From Entophlyctis helioformis (Eukaryota; Chytridiomycota; Chytridiomycetes; Chytridiales; Chytriomycetaceae), in the NCBI GenBank assembly GCA_025526915.1, contig JAHLKH010000336.1:1-19155 (forward strand): 19,155 bases of DNA, read 5' to 3'. The position numbers and the translations under genes were made by a program. The notes beneath the pieces were generated by a model. That model did no database searches, was not told the origin of the DNA, and saw only the letters and a program-made list of their open reading frames with translations. Positions 1 through 7,217 of this stretch are shown piece after piece. Numbering within the stretch: position 1 is the first letter of the stretch; every line of letters starts with the position of its first letter.

Positions 1-2
1 CG

Positions 3-3000
3 ACGATCAGCAGGACGGCAAGTTTGCAACTTTTAGAGATTGCCCGCGAGAAGTCTCAAGTAGCGGTAGTGCGCGCAGAGCTTGGTCGACTTGATCGGTT
101 TGTTTGGGACACACATGTACGTTATGGCATGACTTGGATGCATGTGCATTTCTCACCTTGAAGTGTCTAACTCAATCCACTTTGCATTGGACAGGGCGCC
201 GCTCGGAGGATGACGAATCAGTTGGGCAAGATTCTGGATCCTAAAGGTTCATCCTTCCAGAATCTGTCAACACCGCGTACGTTTGGCTTGCATTGGAATG
301 ACTCGATGCCATGTACTGACAGCAGCCATTTTGCCGAATGTGCTATTCCAGAACCAAAAACCGCAGCCAGGCATGCAGCAAGTCAAGCAAAAGCCCAAGC
401 AGCAAGGCAAGGTCATCAACCAAGATGATCTCCATGAATTCTCGGCCAAGAACCGCAAAAAGGCCAGAAAAAAGCTCAAGGCCCTGGGACGCATCATGGA
501 TGACCAATCAGTGACGCTTGTCAAGCAGCTGAAAGAGGCCACCGAGATGCTATTTTTGATCATCAATCAACCCTCGGTGCGTCTTCATCTTGACTGTCTG
601 TGTGTGCATGTACTGACTTGTCGCGATCACTCATTTCTCCAATTGGCAGGCGGCTCCATCTAGAAAGCGGCACAAGCGGCGTAAGCGACCACAGCCATCT
701 GTTGACGCTCAGGTGGAAGAAGCACAGCCCGTGGTCTTTTCTCTCAATCGACATTTAGACACCAAGACGACGGTTAGTTCTGATGTACCATTGGCGCTTG
801 CGTATGCATTGTGTGCACTCGGAATGCATTGCTCATGCTGCATCCAACCTCCACAGCCACGACTTCAATTCACAAAGAAGCAGGAGGCCGCGCTCATGAA
901 GAGAAGCACATTGCAAGCTGCAAAGGCCGCGACACTGAAGGCCATCAAGGCCAACAAGGGAAAGTCGAGCCGGTTTGCCCGCAGTAGTTTGCCTGCTGGC
1001 ACGAGACATGGGTAAGTGATGTATGCTGTGCCATTTGCCTTGAGTACTCTTGCTGACATGCGTGTTTTGGCAGAATCGTGCTTCGCTCACGATGGGCACT
1101 ACATCTGCTGATTCGAAAGCTGGGTCGCACTGTTACAGGGCCACTCATGTCGCTCTCTGCGGCCATCGGCAGCAATGATCAACAAACGGCAGAGCAAGCA
1201 ACCAATCAACCTGCTGTGGATGCACCAGATCAGCCTGCCGTGGACGAGCCTGATCATCATGGCGCGAGAGTGGCGCTTAAGGTACGATTTAGGATTGCCA
1301 TTCTGCCTGCATGCATGGCTTTGCATGGACTGACTCAGAGGTTGGCGTGGTGCGCAGAAAATGTTGTCGGGCAATCCAGGAAGCGCCAAGGTCTATGGCA
1401 TTGAAGCCAGGAAGACGCCAAAGACATGGACGCGGCGTCTGATCATCGAGGACATGTTTGCAAAGGTGTACTCGTTCATCGTCGGTCTTCGGCATGCTGG
1501 GTTCGTCGTGATTGGCGCCATCGTCGAAGAGCTACTCGATCTCGACGCGGATGCGCCACTCCCGCCCAAGTACCACGTGTACAAGTGGATCGATGGCAAG
1601 ACGACGCGGCATTGTTTCTTGGACCTGGACTTCAAGGGCATCGACGACCTCGGCGACCATGCCAGCATCGACGGCCTCGGCGGCGTGACCAAGGCGGAGC
1701 TCTTCTCGGGTCGATTCACCCTCGGAAAGGACGTCACCGCCCGCCTCATGTACGACTCGAGTTTGTACAATCACAAGAGCAAGAAGCCTCGGTATGGCCA
1801 TCCGGTGCAACTGGCGACAGGTACAAGACTTGAGCGTGTTATGTTTGAGAAGGTCGACAAGCCCAAGACAGCCGAGGAGTCAAAGGACGCAGAGCAGCAT
1901 GAGGATGCCGAGGACGCCGAGGATGCTGAGGACGCCGAGGATGCCGACATTCACGAGCAGCCTGACGATCACGAGCAACCTGACGAGCCTCAGCAGCCTG
2001 ATCAGCCTGCAGCAGCAGCACCAGCAGTGCCGACATCCAACCAGCTGTTCACGGCACTCATCAACAGCACCTCGGGTGGCGAGACAACTGTGGCCTGCAT
2101 CTTTCGCCACCTGTCGTTCATTTTCACCGGCAAGGAGATGGCCAAGCCACAGCATGACATGGAGACGATCAATGCATGGGTCGTCACTGTCATGCAGTTG
2201 ATGATCCACCGTGCATGGACGCGCGGGATGGTGCAGGCCAGTGCGGACAAGATGTACACGGACAAGTATGGCGCGCAGCAGGCCGACACAATCCAGACGG
2301 ACATGCAGGAGGACGTCACGTATCAGGCAGCTCTACCATACCGCCTGGACAACACTCTCTGTGGGAGCGCGACGAATGACATCTTCAACAACCTCGCCAG
2401 AGAGGTGAGCACCATACTTGCGCGGCACTACATTGGAAGTCAATTTGACCTGGTGGTTGGTGCAGCCATCAAGCTTGCTCCCGGAATGTCTCGCGAGCAG
2501 GCGAAAGAGTTGGTTCAATCCCTGTTCAAGGAAGCCAATGCCGCCAAGGCTGCTGCTGCCAAAGCCACCAAGGCTCCTGCTGCCAACAAGGCCACCAAGG
2601 CTCCTGCTGCCAAGGACACCGCGCCAAGACCATCGGCGGCCAAGAGAGGGAGACAAACGAGTGTGGCGTCAAGCACTGAGGACGCCGCGTCAAGCCCGAC
2701 GCAACCCAAGAGGGCAAGGCGCAAGAGTACAGCGCCAAACCCATCGTCGGCCGGTCTTGACACCACCCTTCCTGCGCCAAGCAACAAGAGAGGCCAGTCA
2801 GGCTCATCGTCGGCCACTGACAAGAGCGACGCGACCAAGAAGGCACGCGGCAAGAAGCCGGCCGCCAAGGATGCCGCAGGGAAAAAGAGCGCTGTTGTGA
2901 CCCCGCCAGCATTGCACAAGCTCGTGGCCATCATACGCAACATGTCGCTGTCGACTGTTGGACGCTTCAAGCAGCTGCGCGATCTCGCTGGAAGAGAGAG

Positions 3001-5469
3001 CATCAAGCTCTGTCCTCAAGCGGCAAGTCGTGATCCCTTTGTTCTGATCACCGAGACCGTCCTCTTCTGGGCGGTTATGGGGCTGAAAAGGGATCGCATC
3101 AGCAAGTCACAAGATCCTGTCTTGCGAGCATTGAGACTGGAGCTTCTTGCTGCCATAAGTCAGTCACACTGCCTGTCTATGCCATCTTTTTATGATTTGA
3201 TGCTAACAATCCACTCGTCTCAAAGAGCCTGGCTGGCTTCTCAAAAAGCTTAAATGGAAAGACTCGGAGCTTAAGTTGCCCAATGACAAGATCGAGAAGG
3301 CGTTCAGTTCAAGTGACGAGCTGTGCGTCATGGATCTCCTGCTTCCGGGTCTTGCCTCCGATACACGGCGCTATCAAACGCCAGCACAGGCCAAGCTGCA
3401 GATTGACCCGGCCGACACCGCGGCAGAGGCCAGAGCAACTCCTGATGTGACACAAGAAGCCAAGGCTGACGATCTTCAACTGGACGACAAGCAGTTGGTG
3501 GACATGATCAAGGCCGAGGTTGATGCTCTTCCTCAAGTGCTACCAACCAAGTCGGTCAGATTTGGCAGCATCAAGACCGATGGGAAGAGTGTCTTTCAAA
3601 CTGTTCTCGAGTTTCGCACAAACCGTCCAAAGTCACCTCGCAGTATGTGGCGTGCTTGGATGCTTTGGTGCACGCACTGATTCTGACCACTGCCTTGCTC
3701 TGCAGATCCCAACGCGGCGACTTCAGACGAGCAGCCCAGTCAGGTTGAGGATGCCAATGACTCTGATTCTGATGATGACTTGGATGATGACTTGGATGAC
3801 GATGACTTGGATGATGGCTTGGATGATGGCTTGGATGATAGCCTTGATGGCGAATGTGAGTTGCTGTACCAATCCAGATGTGTACTTGTTGTCCACACCA
3901 ACTAACATGCCATCCACAGCCGCCAATCCAGCCGACTCATCAGCCACCAAGCCATACACACCCAATCCTGTAAGCCACTTGCATGCCAACCTCGCGCATT
4001 GGTGCACATGCATTGCACATTCCTCACTCATGCCATGGCATGACAGGTCAAGCGCAACTTTTACGCCTCGCAGCGACTGCCCGATGTTGCTGATGCCAAC
4101 AAGCTGCTCGCCAACAAGGACTTTGTGCGGATTGTCAGCTTTGATTGGGGCGAAAGGTACCTGTTTGGCGCGTCCAGCATGCTAGTCAATGTCAAGGACG
4201 AGACATACACGATGGAGTCCAACTACGTGCTCTCCTCTGGCGTATTTCATGCTGAGCGTGACCTTCAGCGGTGGTATGCATGCAATGACTCTGCCACGTG
4301 CACTCTTGACCAGATCAACTCACAGTGCCTGCCTCTTGTGCCAGGCTCAACAATCGATATGCCAAGGCAGCCGACGTCCACGAGGCCATTGCATTCAAGA
4401 CAGCAAAGCATGCCGATCCAGCGTCTCAGCAGGCGAGAGAGCCTTTTGGGATCTGCGCTGTCATGCATACTGCACGCCATTCCTGAATGCACGGGTACGT
4501 TTTCTCTGGTTCTGGATGCCCATTGACATGACCGCCATGCTGCTTGATCGCCTGCTGATCACACTGGATGGCATGGCATGGCGTGGCATTCCACAGAAGG
4601 TCAAGGACAAGCGGTTTGCCATGCGCTGCAAGCGCATGTCTGATCGCGGACAGGCTCTTGAGGGCATCATGAAGCTGGCAGGATCGAAGACTAGATATCG
4701 CGCATCTCGTGCATCTCAAGGCCTCCCTGTCAGCAACCCAGAGAAGGACATTCCCGTTGTGTGGGCATTTGGCATCGACTTTACTGGCCAAGGTGGCCGG
4801 CACGCTGTGTTTGAGAAGTTTCTCATCAGGCATCTGCGGTCGTCTGGATATGCCTATGTGCGTCTGGATATGCCACGCTGTCCATCCATCCATCCATCCA
4901 TCCATCCATCCATCCATCCATCCATCCATCCATCTGTGCACCAACTGACACACGATCATGCACACACACACACACAGATCTACCGCTGCAACGAGAACCT
5001 GACCAGCCAGATGTGCCCGCAGTGCAAGCAACGGATCCCAGACAAGAACCGCACCAACCTGCGACGCTACGAGTGCACAGACTGCGAGACTGTCTACCAC
5101 CGCGATGTGCTTGGAGCCACCAACATCGGAATGGTTGCACTGGAGCATCTGCTCTTTGGGCAACGGCCGCTCTACTTGACGCACACGCCAGTCGATCCGC
5201 CTGTCGTCCAGCAGCCTCCAGCACCAGATCCGCCTGTCGTCCAGCAGCATTCTAGACACGCCATCAAGCGACGTCTAGAACCAGATCCGACGGTCAACCA
5301 GCAGCGCCCAAGACGTGCCATCAAGCGGCGTCCAGCACCGGATCCGCCTGTCGACCAGCAGCGTCCAACACGCAGACAGCGTGCCAGCAAGTCAAGTGCC
5401 ACTCCACGTGCTCTGACTTCCAGCACAACCACCAACACTTTGAATCGGGGCACCTCCCGATCGACCTAA
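3..5469 (+). CDS. Fanzor-family RNA-guided nuclease (eukaryotic TnpB relative), 5'-partial, multi-exon, probable frameshift
   Basis: Fanzor proteins are eukaryotic OMEGA nucleases that use a guide RNA to cut DNA with a RuvC domain. My model is exons 3-116, 195-276, 326-576, 650-772, 857-1011, 1074-1281, 1358-3158, 3226-3642, 3706-3855, 3920-3969, 4047-4273, 4345-4494, 4597-4857 and 4978-5469. Except at the frameshift in exon 4345-4494, every junction keeps phase, and most introns carry CTGAC or CTAAC branch sites. Visible core: KTDGK strand (about 3578), RuvC-I FDWGE with Asp codon 4143, RuvC-II-like VVWAFG (4756), ENLTS with Glu 4993, zinc-ribbon Cys codons 5014, 5023, 5074 and 5083, and Ruv[15 protein letters not shown] with Asp 5104. 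The product exceeds 1,480 residues, far longer than a typical Fanzor, and its start lies upstream. Exon 4345-4494 begins in one frame and ends in another. Family call is strong; exact exons, activity and single-gene status are inferred. Confidence 0.88.
1358..3158 (+). other. Large central exon of the Fanzor gene, unrecognised N-terminal region
   Basis: This 600-codon exon opens after an AG acceptor at 1356-1357 and closes at a GTCAGT donor (3159). Its first part (about 1358-1850) looks globular, with tryptophans and hydrophobic strands, for example FLDLDFKG near 1615. Next come an acidic tandem EDA repeat (about 1890-1950) and a Q/P-rich linker, then a second globular block (about 2035-2530). 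The last third is an Ala/Lys/Pro-rich stretch (about 2535-2900) with repeated KATKAPAA units, resembling histone H1-like tails. A final helical block (about 2905-3158) leads into the nuclease half. I recognise no domain here. It could be a Fanzor recognition lobe plus expansions, or a host-gene fusion. Confidence 0.6.
3742..3855 (+). repeat. Acidic Asp/Leu tandem repeat before RuvC-I
   Basis: Degenerate 12-base units of the type GATGATGACTTG and TTGGATGATGGC encode repeated DDDL, DDGL and DDSL blocks. They lie just upstream of the intron at 3856-3919. The repeat makes a strongly acidic linker between the KTDGK-containing strand and RuvC-I. Confidence 0.8.
4881..4934 (+). repeat. (TCCA)13.5 microsatellite inside a Fanzor intron
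   Basis: A perfect run of thirteen and a half TCCA units is followed by a CA-dinucleotide run ending at the AG acceptor (4976-4977). It lies in the intron 4858-4977, which separates the RuvC-II-like strand from the Glu/zinc-ribbon exon. The intron has a GTGCGT donor and an AACTGACAC branch-like site. It is 120 nt long and has no in-frame stop. Confidence 0.9.
5191..5385 (+). repeat. 57-bp coding tandem repeat in Fanzor C-terminal tail, with basic clusters
   Basis: Imperfect units begin PDPPV-x-QQ at 5191 (short, 33 bp), 5224, 5281 and 5338. The two complete 57-bp units each contain an AIKRR cluster, and the tail ends in further Arg/Lys-rich sequence. Such basic clusters resemble nuclear localisation signals, which a eukaryotic nuclease would need; that role is inferred. 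The tail follows the RuvC-III motif by about 20 residues. Confidence 0.75.
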
Positions 5470-5487
5470 CGGGTCACTTTATCACAT

Positions 5488-5503
5488 CATTGTTCAAACA
5501 ATG
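5488..5503. repeat. Inverted repeat CATTGTT-ca-AACAATG
   Basis: Two 7-base perfectly complementary arms are separated by two bases, 18 bp after the Fanzor stop. It could be part of a structured 3' RNA, or a palindromic protein site in DNA. Confidence 0.7.
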
Positions 5504-5665
5504 GTGCAAGGTGAGCATCTCGTTGGATGTGCATCGCCCGCCTGTCGTCGCATGCTCGTTGCTGACTCGAACCTTCCATCGTGTGATGTGCTGGCTTGCA
5601 TTCGTCGCCTCTCGGGTCGAATCCAATTCCAAAACGCTTGGTAATTGTTTGAATATCGGGCCATT

Positions 5666-5684
5666 TGCCGGCGGTTTGCCGGCA
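5666..5684. repeat. GC-rich hairpin, TGCCGGC-ggttt-GCCGGCA
   Basis: Seven-base perfect arms flank a five-base loop. The flanking GGG (5658-5660) and the C-rich stretch after it could extend pairing. It lies about 200 bp after the Fanzor stop and about 100 bp beyond the RNase H2A stop, so it could belong to either 3' untranslated region. Confidence 0.65.
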
Positions 5685-5781
5685 TTCCCTCGCCCTATTG
5701 CCCACCCCTCAAGAAGCAACTGATCGCTTTAATCGCAACAAGCCCCTTCAAGGCACAGGGATAAGAACACACTTAGAACAC

Positions 5782-7143
5782 TCAGAACGCACTCAGAATG
5801 CCCAGATCAGGCAGCGTCTGAGACGTCACACGCCCGGCATGCTTGCGCGCAAGACTCTTCTTGGCCACTCGCCCATCTGCATCGTGCCCCGCAGACCCGC
5901 TGGCCGTCGTCTGGGCAAACCGCGTGGTGATGCGGTACTCCTTCTTGCCTGCAGACGCACCGGGCTTGCTTTCTGACGCGCTGTCGCCCTCGCCTGTGTA
6001 GCGCCAACAAACATTTGCCGATCCGTGCTTGGCGACCGCCTCGGGAGACTCGACCAGCTTAGTGGCCGTCGACCACGAGAACCGCACCAGACGCGGAAAC
6101 CCAAACACGGGATGCTGCTGCTTCTTGAGCCACGCGACTGTCTTGGGATCTGTCGGCGCAAATGACCGCAGGCGATCAGCACATGGCTGGCACTCAGAAG
6201 GCGCAGCAATCACGCAAGAGCAAGACGCACCGCCGGGATATCCTGACCCAAACTCGCGCAGAGACGGAGACGCCTGCTCAGTCTCGAGCCCATGCTCCAC
6301 AAACTCCCAGTGCTTGAGCATCGAGTCGCGGGTCACCTTGGCGCAGATACTCGCCGCACTCACAATCGGAAACAGCGAGTCGGCCTTCTTGGTCACGCGG
6401 ATCTTGCCGATTCTCGGGAACAGCCGCTCGAGCTTCGCCTGGTAGGGCTCCGGCGGACCCACCGTGTCGACATATACTTCCTGCACATTGACGCCGCGGT
6501 CTATGGCGCCTCGGATAAGCGCGATCGTGGTGTCGTGCGCGACTTCGTTGAGACTGGTTTTGCTGCGCTTGAGCATGGCGGACGAGATGTCCTGCGGCGT
6601 GCACGCCGTGACTGCCCAGCCCAGCCACGCCGCCTCTGCCTCTGGCTCTGTCTGCGTGTCGTTGCTGGCGCGCTGATCGCTGGATGGAGCGGCTGCCGGC
6701 GGCTGCTCGGACTCTTGGACAATGCGCACAAAGAGAGCGTCGCGCTGGCTCTCCTTGAGCACCTTGGAGTCGGCAAAGCCCATCGCCTTGACGGCATCGA
6801 GCTTGGCCACGGGTGCGTAGCAGATGGCGTACACCATGGGCCCGAGCACGGGGCCGCGGCCGGCCTCGTCCACGCCCAGCATGCACGGCGGCCGGCTGCC
6901 CGCAGCGTCTGGCCGGCACGCCAACGGCACGGCTGAGAAGTGCGTCCACGACTCGGTACAGGGCCCCGGCGGGATGTGCGGCAGCCTGGGCAGCGTGTTC
7001 TCGGCAGCGGCTGCGCTGATCCGCGGCTGGACAGCGCCTGCCATGGCCGTGCTCTCGCCTGCATCGTCGCCTGCATCGTCGCCTGCATCGCCGTCGTCCA
7101 CGATGCTGACGTTGTCGCAGTCGTCCAGGCCGTCGATGTCCAT
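5782..7143 (-). CDS. RNH201: Ribonuclease H2 catalytic subunit A
   Basis: RNase H2 cleaves RNA in RNA:DNA hybrids and removes single ribonucleotides misincorporated in nuclear DNA; in eukaryotes subunit A works with two accessory subunits. The exons are complement(5782-6149) and complement(6231-7143), giving about 426 residues. Visible motifs are VDEAGRG (Asp92, Glu93), YVDTVGPPE (Asp226), [18 protein letters not shown] (Asp255) and the C-terminal GSGYP-DPKT and [14 protein letters not shown] blocks. These match the catalytic Asp-Glu-Asp-Asp set of the family. The intron 6150-6230 has a GTGCGT donor and an ACAG end; its removal rejoins GYPG to DPKT. The chosen ATG begins MDIDG, followed by an acidic low-complexity N-terminus with a 12-bp tandem repeat. 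A further low-complexity insert lies near 6640-6720. The open frame continues upstream of this ATG without family similarity. Confidence 0.93.
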   Translation of the reverse strand: MDIDGLDDCDNVSIVDDGDAGDDAGDDAGESTAMAGAVQPRISAAAAENTLPRLPHIPPGPCTESWTHFSAVPLACRPDAAGSRPPCMLGVDEAGRGPVLGPMVYAICYAPVAKLDAVKAMGFADSKVLKESQRDALFVRIVQESEQPPAAAPSSDQRASNDTQTEPEAEAAWLGWAVTACTPQDISSAMLKRSKTSLNEVAHDTTIALIRGAIDRGVNVQEVYVDTVGPPEPYQAKLERLFPRIGKIRVTKKADSLFPIVSAASICAKVTRDSMLKHWEFVEHGLETEQASPSLREFGSGYPGGASCSCVIAAPSECQPCADRLRSFAPTDPKTVAWLKKQQHPVFGFPRLVRFSWSTATKLVESPEAVAKHGSANVCWRYTGEGDSASESKPGASAGKKEYRITTRFAQTTASGSAGHDADGRVAKKSLARKHAGRVTSQTLPDLGILSAF

Positions 7144-7217
7144 CACGTTTGTCCGAACGAGGCCAAGATCACGACGACCGCAACAACCGCAACAACCGCA
7201 ACAACTCCAACGACCGC
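7144..7217. promoter_or_regulatory. 74-bp divergent intergenic region between RNase H2A and Ran-binding gene
   Basis: The two opposite-strand ATGs are 74 bp apart. The + strand contains a CAACAACCG direct repeat near 7188-7204 and no TATA box. Both 5' untranslated regions must be very short or overlap, so this is probably a shared bidirectional TATA-less promoter; that is inference from spacing. Confidence 0.55.

Larger units (their letters stand above)
5470..5781. other. Intergenic region between convergent Fanzor and RNase H2A genes; candidate Fanzor guide-RNA region
   Basis: No credible ORF is present in these 312 bp between two converging stop codons. It includes a near-perfect palindrome at 5488-5503 and a GC-rich hairpin at 5666-5684. 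In known OMEGA systems the guide RNA comes from the nuclease gene's 3' end and the adjacent element end, so this is where I would look. No terminal inverted repeat or target-site duplication could be identified because the left end of the element is outside the window. Confidence 0.35.

Noticed and set aside
2404..2465. Possible GTGAGC...GCAG intron inside the large Fanzor exon
   Set aside because: The segment is open, reads as a natural amphipathic sequence, and its removal would change the frame.
4881..4977. Telomere- or CRISPR-like repeat array
   Set aside because: The TCCA and CA runs are simple microsatellites within a spliceable intron, with no spacers and no telomeric unit.
4426..5259. 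277-residue minus-strand open frame over the Fanzor core
   Set aside because: It runs antisense through the zinc-ribbon exons and reads the TCCA array as a WMDG repeat; it is an artefact of the microsatellite.
5600..5640. tRNA-like box B sequence (GGGTCGAATCC)
   Set aside because: One mismatch to the T-loop consensus, but no A box, acceptor stem or anticodon arm could be built around it.
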